A stretch of DNA of 64,000 nt from Pseudocolwellia sp. AS88 (GCF_030551755.1 NZ_JAUPEC010000018.1:1-64000), one strand, 5' to 3'; shown: positions 47,847-60,066, counted from the stretch's first letter. Notes: generated from the letters alone by a model not told the origin. Numbers and translations are program-made.

Positions 47847-49348
47847 AACCTGACTTTAGAAAAAGTATGATTTGGCTTCACACCTACTCTGGTTTGGTTA
47901 TCGGTTGGTTACTATTTGCTATATTTATTACTGGTACTTTAAGCTATTTTAATCAAGAACTCAGCCAATGGATGAAGCCAGAACTAAATCAATATTCGCC
48001 TAATGTAAACATTATTAATAAATCTATTACTCACCTTAAATCACGTGAACTTAACGCTGAACGTTGGCGTATTTATTTACCAGACAGTCGCAGTAAGCAT
48101 TTATACATTCAATGGAGTAATGGACGTAAAAGAAAAGTAGAAAACCTATCGTTAAATAACGTTTCTCCTATTGAGGTAAGAGACACCAAAGGCGGTGATT
48201 TCTTTCGAACTTTTCACTACACATTACAGTTAAGAGGTTATGGTGGTAGATATATAGCAGGTGTTGCAGCCATGATGATGTTGATAGCATTATTTAGCGG
48301 TATTTTTACACATCGTCGATTTTTCCGAGATTTTTTCACCTTACGTAAAGCTAAGCTGAGCAAACTCCTCTCTGACTCACATGCTTTAATGGGTATTGTT
48401 ACTTTGCCCTTTTGTTTAATGATTTGTAGCAGCGCGTTAATGATATACGTAACCACCTATATTCCTTCAAGCACTCAACATTTTTATCCTGACAATATAA
48501 AACAGTTTAACAAAGAGGTTTTTCCAAGCTTACCTGCTCTTGATAAACAAGCACCTGTTGCCGAACCTTTAACTGATTTTTCAATTATTGAAGAGCAAAT
48601 AAACCAGAAATGGACAGGAAAAAATCAAATTGACTATATTACCTATGAACAACCCTATCGTGAAAACGGTAGGATCATCGTTAATCGAGTAAAACATAAT
48701 ACATTATCAAATCAAGCTGAACGTTTAGTGTTTTCATCAACTTCTGGTAAAGCACTTACTGGTTATCCAGAACAAAGTACTCCAATGAAAGTAAGACGAA
48801 TATTTTATGGGTTACACGAAGCGCATTTTGCTGATGTACCTTTAAGATGGATGTTCTTCATTTTAGGTTTATTGTCATCAGCCTTAATAGCAACAGGTTC
48901 CATAATCTGGTTAAACAAACGTTTAGCCAAAGTGAAACAACGTCATATAGGTCATCATATTGTTGAATGTTTAAATGTTGCAGGTTTCGCTGGCCTATTG
49001 TTAGCCGTTTTATCTTACTTTCATGCTAATAGATTTTTAGCCTTTGATGTATCAAATAGAGCTTCGTTAGAAGTGAACATATTTTTATGGGTTTGGTTAA
49101 CTACCTTATTACACAGTATTTTAAGGCCAGCTAAAAAAGCATGGTTCGAGCAATTAATGATATGTGCCTTATTGTGTTTATCGCTGCCTTTTATTGATTT
49201 TTTACAAGACAGTCAACGCTTAGTAAATGCAGTTGAACAATTTAACGGTGCATATTTAATGTTTAATATTATGATTATATTATCTGGCGTAGCTTTCTTG
49301 AAAACTGCGTTATGGCTAAAACGCAAAAACCGTGTAACCACTGGGTAA
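47843..49348 (+). CDS. PepSY-associated membrane protein, probable ferric-siderophore reductase
   Basis: 501 residues with four strong membrane helices and a large periplasmic part with PepSY features. SMIWLHTYSGLVIGWLLFAIFITGTLSYFNQEL is the family's N-terminal signature, and conserved His residues (about 14, in HTYSG, and later LHEAHF and DSHALMG) suit haem binding. Such proteins next to TonB receptors are linked to reductive release of iron from siderophores in the periplasm. This role is inferred from family and context. It overlaps the DUF3649 gene by four bases. Confidence 0.85.
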   Translation: MKPDFRKSMIWLHTYSGLVIGWLLFAIFITGTLSYFNQELSQWMKPELNQYSPNVNIINKSITHLKSRELNAERWRIYLPDSRSKHLYIQWSNGRKRKVENLSLNNVSPIEVRDTKGGDFFRTFHYTLQLRGYGGRYIAGVAAMMMLIALFSGIFTHRRFFRDFFTLRKAKLSKLLSDSHALMGIVTLPFCLMICSSALMIYVTTYIPSSTQHFYPDNIKQFNKEVFPSLPALDKQAPVAEPLTDFSIIEEQINQKWTGKNQIDYITYEQPYRENGRIIVNRVKHNTLSNQAERLVFSSTSGKALTGYPEQSTPMKVRRIFYGLHEAHFADVPLRWMFFILGLLSSALIATGSIIWLNKRLAKVKQRHIGHHIVECLNVAGFAGLLLAVLSYFHANRFLAFDVSNRASLEVNIFLWVWLTTLLHSILRPAKKAWFEQLMICALLCLSLPFIDFLQDSQRLVNAVEQFNGAYLMFNIMIILSGVAFLKTALWLKRKNRVTTG

Positions 49349-49353
49349 TATTG

Positions 49354-49614
49354 ATGTTAGTCACCCTATCACTACAAACAATCGCATTAATTACCTTATC
49401 TTTATCTATGCATAAACATTTTTGCGCTTGCTTTGGGCAACCGCCTAGTAAACTGCTCAGCAAGATTCTGCTTGCAACAGGTGTATTGCTAATGTGTTTG
49501 TCTTTCAAATTTGTGCTCAACATTGGTGTTATTTCATTAGTTTATTGGTTGAATTTTTTAGCGCTACAAATTGTTATATTAGCTATTATTTATTGTGTTA
49601 AAGCACAAAGATAA
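49354..49614 (+). CDS. DUF3325-like small membrane protein of the iron-uptake operon
   Basis: 86 residues from the ATG at 49354, which gives the family-like start MLVTLSLQ and begins five bases after the PepSY stop; a frame from 49312 would overlap the PepSY gene by 37 bases. Three hydrophobic helices, with SMHKHFCACFGQPPSKLLSK between the first two, match DUF3325 proteins that end such operons. Function unknown. Confidence 0.7.
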   Translation: MLVTLSLQTIALITLSLSMHKHFCACFGQPPSKLLSKILLATGVLLMCLSFKFVLNIGVISLVYWLNFLALQIVILAIIYCVKAQR

Positions 49615-49689
49615 GAAATACTTCGGAAATTTAAATAGTCTCAACTCTGTCTTATAAGAATACAAACTTAATAAATTTATTAAAGACCT

Positions 49690-50154
49690 ATGAAAAACAC
49701 CTTAATCACCGCTTTTATTGTTGGCTTAATTGCTAGCATTGCCTTTATTATTTTTCAGCCACTATTTGGTTTAGCAACGTTAACCTCTCGTCATGCTGCA
49801 GCATATGTTAGTTTTGGTGGATACAGTGAAATTGCTGCACTTATATTATCTTGGTTTGTGCATATCAGTGTTTCAATCGCTTATGCTGTTATCTCTACGG
49901 TTATTTTTAACTTCAATCATTCTTTATGGGTCAGCAGCGCGCAAGTGATTGTATTAGGTTGGTTCACAACATTAATTGCGACTCCTGCAAACGAATGGGT
50001 AGTAAAGCTAGTAACTACAGAAACCTTTACTCCTTTAAGTGATTTAGCACCATTAAACACAGCCATAGGGCCTAAGCTTTGGTTACATGTCATGTTTTTC
50101 GTTTTTGTTATTTTTGGACTTTGGTTTAAAAAAGTAAAAATAGATAAAAAGTAA
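49690..50154 (+). CDS. Four-helix membrane protein of unknown function
   Basis: 154 residues with four hydrophobic segments (about 5-25, 45-72, 80-98 and 128-147). I recognise no family. It follows the DUF3325 gene by 75 bases and precedes ttcA by about 200, so it may be the tail of the iron operon or an independent gene. The start has no clear Shine-Dalgarno sequence. Confidence 0.6.
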   Translation: MKNTLITAFIVGLIASIAFIIFQPLFGLATLTSRHAAAYVSFGGYSEIAALILSWFVHISVSIAYAVISTVIFNFNHSLWVSSAQVIVLGWFTTLIATPANEWVVKLVTTETFTPLSDLAPLNTAIGPKLWLHVMFFVFVIFGLWFKKVKIDKK

Positions 50155-50168
50155 ACTGTCCTTATTTA

Positions 50169-50224
50169 AACTCTAGTTAACCTGTACTTAGGTTTGTTGA
50201 TAAAATCCTGCATTAACTAGAGTT
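50169..50224. other. 12-bp perfect inverted repeat before ttcA
   Basis: Arms 50169-50180 and 50213-50224 (AACTCTAGTTAA and its complement) with a 32-base loop that itself contains CCTGTACTTAGG. No T run follows. It may be a weak terminator, an operator, or a small palindromic repeat at the right edge of the uspE-ttcA insertion. Confidence 0.45.
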
Positions 50225-50352
50225 ACTCCACATTAAATTTTATAACCTTAATATACTCACTTCTCTTCACAAGACTTCAATAGTTTTTATCGCTAGTTCC
50301 TAAAACATTTACCTTTAGGTATAATGCGCCCGTTATTAACTCGAGATCATTT

Positions 50353-51318
50353 ATGAAGCCTTTATCTACTACATTTCAACAACCCATTAAACAATTAACT
50401 GCTGCCCAAGCTACGCAATTATCCAAGTTAGAAAAACGTTTGCGTCGTCATGTGGGTCAAGCAATTGCCGAATACAACATGATTGAAGATGGCGATAAAA
50501 TAATGGTGTGTTTATCTGGAGGTAAAGATAGTTACGCGATGCTTTCTATCCTGATGATCTTGCAGAGTTTAGCGCCTATTAAATTTGATTTAGTTGCCGT
50601 TAATTTAGATCAAAAACAACCAGGCTTTCCTGAACATATTTTACCTGAGTATTTAGAATCTTTAGGGGTTGAGTATCAAGTTGTAGAAGAAGATACCTAC
50701 TCTATCGTTACCGACAAAATACCTGAAGGCAAAACCACGTGTAGTTTATGCTCGCGTTTAAGACGCGCTATTTTATATAGAACAGCTAAAGAAATTGGCG
50801 CAACAAAAGTAGCCTTGGGACATCATAGAGACGATATGATTGAAACCATGATGCTAAACATGTTTCATGGTGGAAAGATAAAATCTATGCCTGCTAAACT
50901 AGTTTCAGATAATGGCGAGCATGTTGTTATTCGACCTTTAGCTTTCTGTAAAGAAGAAGAATTAATCCAGTATGCAGCACTTAAAAATTTCCCTATTATT
51001 CCTTGTAATTTATGTGGTTCTCAGCCAAATCTAGAACGTCAAAACATTAAAAAGATGTTAAGTGATTGGAATATAAATCATCCTGGACGAATTGAGTCTA
51101 TGTTCACAGCGATGAAAAATATTGTACCTTCTCATATGTGTGACGGTGAACTGTTTGACTTTAAGAGTATTTCAAAAGATTCTGGTGTTATTAATGGCGG
51201 TGATATTGCGTTTGACCGTGAAGATGTAACACTACAAGCTCCTGAAGTGATTCCTGTAGACAATATCATTGCAAGTGAGTCATCTATTAACACAATTGAT
51301 ATAGTAGAAGTTAAGTAA
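50353..51318 (+). CDS. ttcA: tRNA 2-thiocytidine(32) synthetase
   Basis: 321 residues. It thiolates C32 of some tRNAs using ATP and a 4Fe-4S cluster. The PP-loop motif SGGKDS lies at about 55-60, the Fe-S cysteines in CSLCSRLRR (about 131-134) and CNLCGSQ (about 219-222), and [16 protein letters not shown] between them. The length and motifs match E. coli TtcA. In related genomes ttcA tends to neighbour uspE and fnr; here about 10 kb separates them. A strong terminator follows. Confidence 0.95.
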   Translation: MKPLSTTFQQPIKQLTAAQATQLSKLEKRLRRHVGQAIAEYNMIEDGDKIMVCLSGGKDSYAMLSILMILQSLAPIKFDLVAVNLDQKQPGFPEHILPEYLESLGVEYQVVEEDTYSIVTDKIPEGKTTCSLCSRLRRAILYRTAKEIGATKVALGHHRDDMIETMMLNMFHGGKIKSMPAKLVSDNGEHVVIRPLAFCKEEELIQYAALKNFPIIPCNLCGSQPNLERQNIKKMLSDWNINHPGRIESMFTAMKNIVPSHMCDGELFDFKSISKDSGVINGGDIAFDREDVTLQAPEVIPVDNIIASESSINTIDIVEVK

Positions 51319-51395
51319 CCTGAGTTCGAGATAAGTAGCACTGAGTCGCCTGATTACATAACTCATCAGTTAAAATCTCAAAATAACGCCTCTTA

Positions 51396-51436
51396 AATAA
51401 AAAAACTATTTATGCCTTTACATAAATAGTTTTTTT
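51396..51436 (+). terminator. Terminator of ttcA
   Basis: A 12-bp perfect stem (arms 51403-51414 and 51421-51432), extended by A/T runs, with a six-base loop and a T run to 51436. It is nearly symmetric and could also stop the converging minus-strand gene. Confidence 0.85.
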
Positions 51437-51502
51437 GTTTCAATATCTTGTTAATTTGCAAAAACTTAATCAGAAAGTTAAAAGTAAAATAACCTTAGTT
51501 TT

Positions 51503-52327
51503 TTAAGCTGTAAAGCTGCCGTTATTTCCATTACCGCTGTTACTATTGTTATCACCACTATCATCATTATCTGAATGACTTCCTGCTGGTGCTTCTGACG
51601 CATTCACTTTAACACCAAAAATTTCACGATATAAAATTCCTTTGGTGTTATAAAAAAGAGGAGTTAAGTATGTAAGTGCGAAACATAAAAACACCACGCC
51701 AATCATTTCAAAACCTGAGTTCATCATGGCAAGCAATGGGAAAATAGAAAAGATTAATATCATCGCTAAAATGCCATAAATAGCGAGTAATTTGAAAAAT
51801 TGGAAACGTAACGCTTTAACACTTAAGATAATTGCTTTTATCGGCATCATATTTTTCTCAACGACTAACGGAACCGTTAACGATAAAGTCACTAATAAAA
51901 AGATACCTGGTAAAATTAGTAAGTTAAAACCCAATGATGATAAGGTTGAAGATAACAATGCGCATATCGCAATAATGGCGCCTTTACTTAAGAACGCGAA
52001 TACTAATTTAGGCTGAGTTTTTAAACCAACCGCATGAAATACGCCCATCATTTCAATACCAGCAATAAAAGGCGAAATAACCAAAGTAACTAATACATTA
52101 ATAATGTATTGAGCTTTCATATCTTTTAATGCGTTCTCAACACCACCTAAATATTGGCTAGCCACCATAACAATAACCATTGATAAAAACATGCAAATTA
52201 ATGCACCTATCACAATTGATAACCTTGATATTTTAGTTAAAGTCCAAGCTTCTTGTAGTACAGATCTTATATCGATTGAGTATTGACCTTGTACTGCACT
52301 TTCAATGTTTCCACCCACATTGACCAT
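51503..52327 (-). CDS. Polytopic membrane protein with a low-complexity Asn/Ser/Gly tail
   Basis: 274 residues from the ATG at 52327; a GTG at 52342 would add five, but lacks a ribosome site. About five or six hydrophobic helices (about 35-60, 78-95, 115-140, 145-160, 180-205 and 210-230) form a small transport-like core. The last 35 residues (HSDNDDSGDNNSNSGNGNN) are low-complexity and disordered. I recognise no firm family; the core recalls the poorly known DUF975-like membrane proteins. Confidence 0.6.
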   Translation of the reverse strand: MVNVGGNIESAVQGQYSIDIRSVLQEAWTLTKISRLSIVIGALICMFLSMVIVMVASQYLGGVENALKDMKAQYIINVLVTLVISPFIAGIEMMGVFHAVGLKTQPKLVFAFLSKGAIIAICALLSSTLSSLGFNLLILPGIFLLVTLSLTVPLVVEKNMMPIKAIILSVKALRFQFFKLLAIYGILAMILIFSIFPLLAMMNSGFEMIGVVFLCFALTYLTPLFYNTKGILYREIFGVKVNASEAPAGSHSDNDDSGDNNSNSGNGNNGSFTA

Positions 52328-52437
52328 TTGATTATTTTCCACGAAAAAGAATACCTATTTTATAGCTGCGATGTCAGAACAACGCAGTATACCGAGTTTT
52401 AATAATTGTTTCAGCTAGTAACTTTAACTGCCTTAGC

Positions 52438-53004
52438 TTAACTGTTTCTAATATTTTTAAGCACTTGCTCAAAGTGGTTACTACCTTTTTCCTGAGCTAA
52501 CGCAATATTGTTTTCTGGGATATTTTCAGGATTTTTGTAGGTAGATAATACACGCGTTAGGCTTGCTTCTCTTAACAAGTGAATAACTGGATATGGTGAT
52601 CTATTGGTATAGTTTTCGGCATCATCCATATCTGCACCATCAAAATAGTAATCAGGATGGAAACTCGCTAATTGAAAAACACCTTCAAACTCTGAATCAA
52701 ACAGTAACTCATTGGCATAATCGACAAGCTCTAAATACTGTTCAAACGATTTAAAACCTGGGTTGTATATGATCAAACTGGTTTCTATCTGTGGATTGTT
52801 TTTCAAATACAGACATTGTTCAAATACTTCGGCTAATGCCAATTTAAGCTTTTTCTGTTCCGAAAGATAATAATGAATCGTGTTGTTTACTAATTCTTTT
52901 TTAGCAAAAGGGCAAAAATTAAGTTCAACAATTATCTGTTCTATCCATTGTCTGGTTTGCCTTACTTCTGTTAATTCTGTCGTGCTCGTTATTTCAGTTG
53001 TCAT
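52438..53004 (-). CDS. DUF1415-family protein
   Basis: 188 residues, soluble. LNFCPFAKKE near the N-terminus, GVFQLASFHPDYYF in the middle and NRSPYPVIHLLREASL towards the end are the DUF1415 family blocks. Function unknown. It lies 55 bases downstream of the ABC exporter gene on the same strand and is probably cotranscribed. Confidence 0.85.
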   Translation of the reverse strand: MTTEITSTTELTEVRQTRQWIEQIIVELNFCPFAKKELVNNTIHYYLSEQKKLKLALAEVFEQCLYLKNNPQIETSLIIYNPGFKSFEQYLELVDYANELLFDSEFEGVFQLASFHPDYYFDGADMDDAENYTNRSPYPVIHLLREASLTRVLSTYKNPENIPENNIALAQEKGSNHFEQVLKNIRNS

Positions 53005-53059
53005 ATTCTTATCTATAAATTTTGTATGGGTAGTTTTAGTAAACGTTAACTTTAATGAG

Positions 53060-54838
53060 TTAGCTCGATTGCTGTAGTTGCCACATTTTAAAGTAATGAC
53101 CTTGTTTCTTGATAAGGGTTTGATGATCGCCCTCTTCTACAATTTCACCTTTGTTCATTACAATAATATTATCGGCATCAACTATGGTAGATAAGCGATG
53201 AGCAATAACCAAGCTGGTATGATCCTGAGCTACCGTTTGAATAGCTTTTAAGATAGCCTGCTCTGAATGACTATCTAAAGACGATGTTGCTTCATCGAAC
53301 ACTAAAATAGCAGGATTCTTTAATATGGTACGTGCAATTGCCACTCGTTGTTTCTCGCCGCCTGAAAGCTTTAAGCCTCTTTCTCCTACTTGGGTTTGAG
53401 TACCATCAGGTAAAGATTCGATAAAACCCGATAAATGAGATAATGCTATCGCTTTGTGAACTTCTTCATCTGTGGCATTAGTATTACCGTATTTTATGTT
53501 TTCAAATAACGTATCATTAAATAACACGGTATCTTGCGGCACTATGCCAATATTCTGTCTAAGGGAGTGTTGCCTGACTTGATCAACTGCTTGGCCATCA
53601 ATCAAAATAGAACCTTGCGTTACATCATAAAATCTAAATAACAATTTAACGAGTGTTGATTTACCTGAACCACTTTCACCCACTACAGCGATTTTATGTC
53701 CTGGCTTTATCGAGAAAGAAATATTTTTGATAATAGGTCGTTTACTATCATAAGCAAATGAGACATTAGAAAACTGAACTTCTCCACCTTTTATCTCTAA
53801 ATCTTTGGCGTTTTCAACATCAGTTACTTTGGGTTTCTTTAACAATAATCCAAACATGTGTTCAATGTTAGCTAATGAACCTTTAACTTCACGATAAACA
53901 AAACCAAGAAAGTTCAACGGTAAAAACAGCTGCATCATAAAAGCATTGATCAAAACAAAATCACCTAGTGTCATTTGCTCGTAGGTTACTTGATATGCTG
54001 CTAAACCTAACATTAAGGTCATAGACACAGAAATGATAATAGCTTGCCCACCGTTTAAGGCGAATAACGATAAACGATTTTTTGCTTTAGCTTTTTCCCA
54101 GTTTTCTAATTGACGATCGTAAGCATCAGCTTCATAAGATTCATTTGTAAAATATTTAACTGTTTCATAATTGAGTAAGCTGTCTATAGCACGAGTATTA
54201 CTAGTAGAGTCGGCCTTATTTGCCTCTCTAATAAATTCAGTACGCCAGTTGGTTGCCTTAATAGAATAAAGAATATAGCAAGTAATTGAAGACGCTGTGA
54301 TCAACGCAAACCATATACCGTAATTAAAAAATAGAATACCTACCACCATAATAATTTCTAATAAAGTAGGAATGATATTAAAAATCATAAAGCGCATTAA
54401 AAAGCTAAGACCTGAATTACCACGATCTATATCACGAGATAAACCACCCGTTTGGCGATCTAAATGAAAGCTCAAGTCGAGTTGATGCAGGTGATTAAAA
54501 ACTTTTAAGCCGATACGTCTTATCGCTCGTTCAGTAACACGACCAAATAATGTATCGCGTATCTCAGCAAATAAAACAATGGAAAGTCGAATCAAACCAT
54601 AAGCAGCAACCAACCCAAATGGTACTAGATACACTCGGTTTTCTTGTTGTTGATCTAATAAATCGACAATATCTTTTAAAATAAAAGGTAAATATACGCT
54701 AGCAACTTTAGTTAATACTAAACATAATAATGCAAAGCCAATACGTACTTTAAACTCCATAATATATGGCACTAGCATTTTAATTACTTGCCAGTTTATT
54801 TGAGTGACTTCACGATCGGTAAAACGAGTTGGACGCAT
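53060..54838 (-). CDS. ATM1-type ABC exporter (fused permease and ATPase)
   Basis: 592 residues. Six membrane helices (about 20-310) carry the ATM1/HMT1 signature LLNYETVKYFTNESYEADAYD. The nucleotide-binding domain shows Walker A GESGSGKST (about 386), the signature LSGGEKQRVAIART (about 489) and Walker B ILVFDEATSSLDS (about 508). Bacterial ATM1 homologues export glutathione-bound metals or persulfides; that role is inferred from the family. The gene works as a homodimer without accessory components. Confidence 0.88.
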   Translation of the reverse strand: MRPTRFTDREVTQINWQVIKMLVPYIMEFKVRIGFALLCLVLTKVASVYLPFILKDIVDLLDQQQENRVYLVPFGLVAAYGLIRLSIVLFAEIRDTLFGRVTERAIRRIGLKVFNHLHQLDLSFHLDRQTGGLSRDIDRGNSGLSFLMRFMIFNIIPTLLEIIMVVGILFFNYGIWFALITASSITCYILYSIKATNWRTEFIREANKADSTSNTRAIDSLLNYETVKYFTNESYEADAYDRQLENWEKAKAKNRLSLFALNGGQAIIISVSMTLMLGLAAYQVTYEQMTLGDFVLINAFMMQLFLPLNFLGFVYREVKGSLANIEHMFGLLLKKPKVTDVENAKDLEIKGGEVQFSNVSFAYDSKRPIIKNISFSIKPGHKIAVVGESGSGKSTLVKLLFRFYDVTQGSILIDGQAVDQVRQHSLRQNIGIVPQDTVLFNDTLFENIKYGNTNATDEEVHKAIALSHLSGFIESLPDGTQTQVGERGLKLSGGEKQRVAIARTILKNPAILVFDEATSSLDSHSEQAILKAIQTVAQDHTSLVIAHRLSTIVDADNIIVMNKGEIVEEGDHQTLIKKQGHYFKMWQLQQSS

Positions 54839-55053
54839 GCTTAATTGACCTTCATTAATTGTGGGCTAACCATATAGTGTTTAACTTTCTAGTACAAACC
54901 CTTTAGAACATGAGCTACGTAGTGATTTTCAGCTTAAAGAAGTAAGTTATTATCAGAAACATATACGCAAAATGTAAATAACTTTATGTGTGCTCAAGCT
55001 TATGTTTATATAAATTCAATACTTGTTAACTATGGAATTTAGGAAACTTTTCT

Positions 55054-55701
55054 ATGTTAAAAATATTATCGACATTATTTGATCGATGTTTGTTTACGTT
55101 AACCTTTATATTAGGTTTACAACTGCCTGAATTTATTCAGCAGTATTCACAAAGGTTATCAGGTCATTTAAATGAGGCTTTACTTCAATTAGGCGACTAT
55201 CAAGAAATAGCTGACCGCCATTTTGACGGTAATTTAAAATTAATGGTAGACAAGTATTTAACTAACAGCGAACCTTCTATCAATGAAACAGCCCATGTCA
55301 TTTCAAAAGTAACAGAGCGAGTAACAGATTTACAAAGTCATCTAACTAATTTACAAGATGCTGAATATATAAATCGTGTGTTTTATTTTATTACTGAGTT
55401 TGATGAATCTATGGCGCAAGCGACAATTCAACAATATCAACTCGCTATCCCTCTCAGTTTACATGCATTAATTAGCGGAACCTTATTTGCCTTATGTATT
55501 GTTATATTTATTCATCTCTCTCTTCGCACTTCTAAGAGTGTTTGTCGTAAAGCCTTTAAGAAAAAAGTAAAAGCCGAGTCAACGCAAAAAGTAATTAAAC
55601 CCGTTAAATTAAAACCGGTAAAGTTAACTTCAAAAGATAAAAGCGATAAAGAGAAGTTAAAAATAACACCTAAGATTGGCGATATAAGTCATCTCAATTA
55701 A
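55054..55701 (+). CDS. DUF2937-family membrane protein
   Basis: 215 residues. LFDRCLFTLTFILGLQLPEFIQQYSQRLSGHLNEA at the N-terminus is characteristic of DUF2937. A second hydrophobic helix lies at about 143-165, and the C-terminal 45 residues are Lys-rich (KPVKLKPVKLTSKDKSDKEK). Function unknown. AGGA nine bases before the ATG supports the start. It is divergent from the ABC exporter. Confidence 0.8.
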   Translation: MLKILSTLFDRCLFTLTFILGLQLPEFIQQYSQRLSGHLNEALLQLGDYQEIADRHFDGNLKLMVDKYLTNSEPSINETAHVISKVTERVTDLQSHLTNLQDAEYINRVFYFITEFDESMAQATIQQYQLAIPLSLHALISGTLFALCIVIFIHLSLRTSKSVCRKAFKKKVKAESTQKVIKPVKLKPVKLTSKDKSDKEKLKITPKIGDISHLN

Positions 55702-55814
55702 CCGGACGAAATATTAGGATGTTAAAGGATAACTAGCTTCCTACCTAAGTTATCAAACTAACCGGCTAGTCCTTTAGATATTTTCACTTAAAGTATCTCA
55801 ATTAATAATAGGCA

Positions 55815-55841
55815 ACAAAAAAGGCTGCAAAGCAGCCTTTT
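55815..55841 (-). terminator. Terminator of the pheST-ihfA operon
   Basis: A 10-bp GC-containing stem (arms 55819-55828 and 55832-55841) with a three-base loop, followed on the minus strand by a T run (55820-55815), 22 bases after the ihfA stop codon. Confidence 0.9.
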
Positions 55842-55863
55842 ATAAGTCAATTATAACGTATTA

Positions 55864-56154
55864 CTAACCGTTACCGTTTTCAACTCGACTTTTTAATTTC
55901 TGACCCGGTCTAAATGTAACTACCTTACGAGCCGAGATTGGAATATCTTGACCTGTTTTAGGGTTTCTACCTGGACGTTCGCTTTTCACTCGCAGATCAA
56001 AATTTCCAAATCCTGAAAGTTTCACCTGCTCACCGCTTTCTAACGTCTCACGTATTTCTTCAAAAAATATTTCTACCATATCTTTTGCGTCGCGTTTGTT
56101 AAGACCGACTTTTTCATACAAATGTTCTGCTACTTCTGCTTTGGTAAGCGCCAT
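55864..56154 (-). CDS. ihfA: Integration host factor subunit alpha
   Basis: 96 residues (E. coli 99). With IHF-beta it binds and sharply bends DNA in the nucleoid. The DNABII motif [21 protein letters not shown] with the intercalating Pro is intact, and [16 protein letters not shown] closes the domain. It starts three bases after the pheT stop, with GAGGGA upstream inside the pheT end, the standard gammaproteobacterial arrangement. Confidence 0.98.
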   Translation of the reverse strand: MALTKAEVAEHLYEKVGLNKRDAKDMVEIFFEEIRETLESGEQVKLSGFGNFDLRVKSERPGRNPKTGQDIPISARKVVTFRPGQKLKSRVENGNG

Positions 56155-56157
56155 TGC

Positions 56158-58557
56158 TCAATCCCTCAGTGATGCGTTTAATTGAGTTTCTAATGAATCA
56201 ATCACTCTGTTAACAACATCCGAAATGTCTTTTTCTTCAAGTGTTTTATCATTATCTTGCAGTATAAGGGCTATTGCTAAGCTCTTTGAGCCTTCTTCAA
56301 TGCTTTCGCCTCTGTATACATCGAACAAGTTTAGATCAATTAAATAATTTCCGCCAACCTTTTCAATAAGTTGTAACACATTTTTTGCGTCAACTTCTTC
56401 TTTTACCACTACAGCAATGTCTCGTCTGTTCGAAGGAAAGCGAGATATAGCGGCAGCTTCAGGAATTTTAGCTGTTAAAATTTCAGACAATAATAGTTCA
56501 AAAATTAATGTTTTACTGTTTAGACCTAATTTACGTTCTAATTCAGGATGTAAGGTACCAACATAGCCAACTAAAGTACCATTTCGGTAGATTCCAGCTG
56601 TTTGTCCTGGATGTAGCGCACTAACTTCAGCTTTTGAAAACTCGTAAGCAGAAGCATCAGCCGTCAATGAAAGTAGCGCTTCAACATCAGCTTTAATATC
56701 GTAAAAGTCAGTTGCAGCTTTTTCCATATCCCAATGTTCTTCATTACGTTGACCTGTAATAACACCGGCAATCATATTTTCTTGTCTTACGCCATTTTCA
56801 GCAGACTCGTCAGGAACAAAACGTAAACCAGTTTCAAATAAACGTAGTCTGTTTTGTTGACGGTTTTGGTTATAAGCAACTGATTGTAATAACCCAGTCC
56901 ATAAGCTCAGACGCATTACTGACATTTCTGATGAAATAGGATGAGGTAATGTCATCACTTCTTGACCTGGGTGTAACAATGCTTGAACTTTAGGATCAAC
57001 AAAACTGTAAGTTATAGCTTCTTGATAACCGCGGTTAACTAAAGCATTACGTAATTTACTTACACTCAAGTTAGCTTCTTTATTTGCACACATGCTTAAT
57101 GTTGCTTTTGGCGATACATTAGGAATGTTATTGTAACCAAAAATACGAGCAACTTCTTCGATTAAGTCTACTTCAATTTTAATATCAAAACGGTATGCTG
57201 GAACAGTTACCTGCCATACGTCGTTTTCGAAAGAAATAGTGAAACCTAAACGCGTTAGAATATCAGCAACTTGTTCATCAGCAATATGATGACCAATACG
57301 AGAGTCTAATTTAACTCTACGTAGACTGATTTGCTTTTCTTGAGGGATATTTTCATCAGACTTAGCTTCAGTAATAGGACCTGCTTCACCACCAACAATT
57401 TCAAGTAATAATTCAGTCGCTCGGTTCATCGCATCAAGTTGTAACTGTGGATCTACACCACGCTCATAACGATGAGAAGCATCAGTGTGTAAACCATACT
57501 GACGAGCTTTACCTAAAATAGCTAACGGGCTAAAAAAAGCGCTTTCTAAAAAGATATTTTTAGACTCGATAGTAACACCTGAATTTAATCCACCAAAGAT
57601 ACCAGCCATTGCTAATGCTTTGTTGTCATCTGCGATAACTAAAGTTTCTGTTGAAAGCGTCACTTCATTTTCATCTAATAAAGTTAACTTTTCTTCGTTA
57701 TTCGCGAAACGTACGTTAATGCCACCTTCGATTTTATCTAAATCAAAAGCATGCATTGGGTGACCTTGCTCTAATAAAACGTAGTTTGTTACATCAACTA
57801 CAGGGTCTATTGAGCGAATACCACAACGTCTTAATTTTTCTACCATCCATAGCGGTGATTGAGCCGTTACGTCGATATTTTTAATAACACGGCCAAAATA
57901 ACGCGGACATGCTTGTTCAGCTGATAATGTAATAGTTAGTTCATCAGTAATAACAGCAGCTATATCATTAATTTCAGGTTCAGTTACAGCTAAGCTATTT
58001 AGAACACCTACTTCACGTGCTAAACCTTTAAGACCTAAACAATCACCACGGTTAGCTGTTAAATCAACATCAATGGTTACATCGTCTAAATCAAGATATT
58101 CACGCACACATAAACCAATAGGTGCATCTTGAGCTAGCTCTAAAATACCATCAGAGCTTTCTGCTAAACCAATTTCTGATTCGCTACACAACATACCGTG
58201 TGATGGTACACCACGTAATTTAGCTTTTTTAATTTTAAAATTACCAGGTAATACAGCACCTACTGTAGCAACCGCGACTTTAAGACCTAAACGACAGTTT
58301 TTAGCACCACAAACAATATCAACTAACTCACCGTCGTTAAAATCTGGTCCTAAATTAATTTTTGTTACTTGTAATTTATCAGCATCAGGGTGTGGTCCAC
58401 ATTCAACCACTTCGCCAATAAGTACACCGGTAAATTCACCAGCTACAGGTTCAACAGCATCAACTTCTAAGCCAGCCATTGTAATTTGATGAGACAACTC
58501 ATCTGAAGATAGAGCAGGATTCACCCACTCTCTTAACCATGATTCACTAAATTTCAT
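56158..58557 (-). CDS. pheT: Phenylalanyl-tRNA synthetase beta subunit
   Basis: 799 residues (E. coli 795). It forms the alpha2-beta2 synthetase with PheS. Domains: an N-terminal EMAPII-like tRNA-binding fold (about 40-150, [12 protein letters not shown]), the B3/B4 editing module (about 210-400), the B5 domain, a catalytic-like core, and the C-terminal ferredoxin-like anticodon-binding domain ([15 protein letters not shown]). It starts 11 bases after pheS. Confidence 0.98.
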   Translation of the reverse strand: MKFSESWLREWVNPALSSDELSHQITMAGLEVDAVEPVAGEFTGVLIGEVVECGPHPDADKLQVTKINLGPDFNDGELVDIVCGAKNCRLGLKVAVATVGAVLPGNFKIKKAKLRGVPSHGMLCSESEIGLAESSDGILELAQDAPIGLCVREYLDLDDVTIDVDLTANRGDCLGLKGLAREVGVLNSLAVTEPEINDIAAVITDELTITLSAEQACPRYFGRVIKNIDVTAQSPLWMVEKLRRCGIRSIDPVVDVTNYVLLEQGHPMHAFDLDKIEGGINVRFANNEEKLTLLDENEVTLSTETLVIADDNKALAMAGIFGGLNSGVTIESKNIFLESAFFSPLAILGKARQYGLHTDASHRYERGVDPQLQLDAMNRATELLLEIVGGEAGPITEAKSDENIPQEKQISLRRVKLDSRIGHHIADEQVADILTRLGFTISFENDVWQVTVPAYRFDIKIEVDLIEEVARIFGYNNIPNVSPKATLSMCANKEANLSVSKLRNALVNRGYQEAITYSFVDPKVQALLHPGQEVMTLPHPISSEMSVMRLSLWTGLLQSVAYNQNRQQNRLRLFETGLRFVPDESAENGVRQENMIAGVITGQRNEEHWDMEKAATDFYDIKADVEALLSLTADASAYEFSKAEVSALHPGQTAGIYRNGTLVGYVGTLHPELERKLGLNSKTLIFELLLSEILTAKIPEAAAISRFPSNRRDIAVVVKEEVDAKNVLQLIEKVGGNYLIDLNLFDVYRGESIEEGSKSLAIALILQDNDKTLEEKDISDVVNRVIDSLETQLNASLRD

Positions 58558-58568
58558 TGTTGGCTTTC

Positions 58569-60066
<1,498 letters not shown>

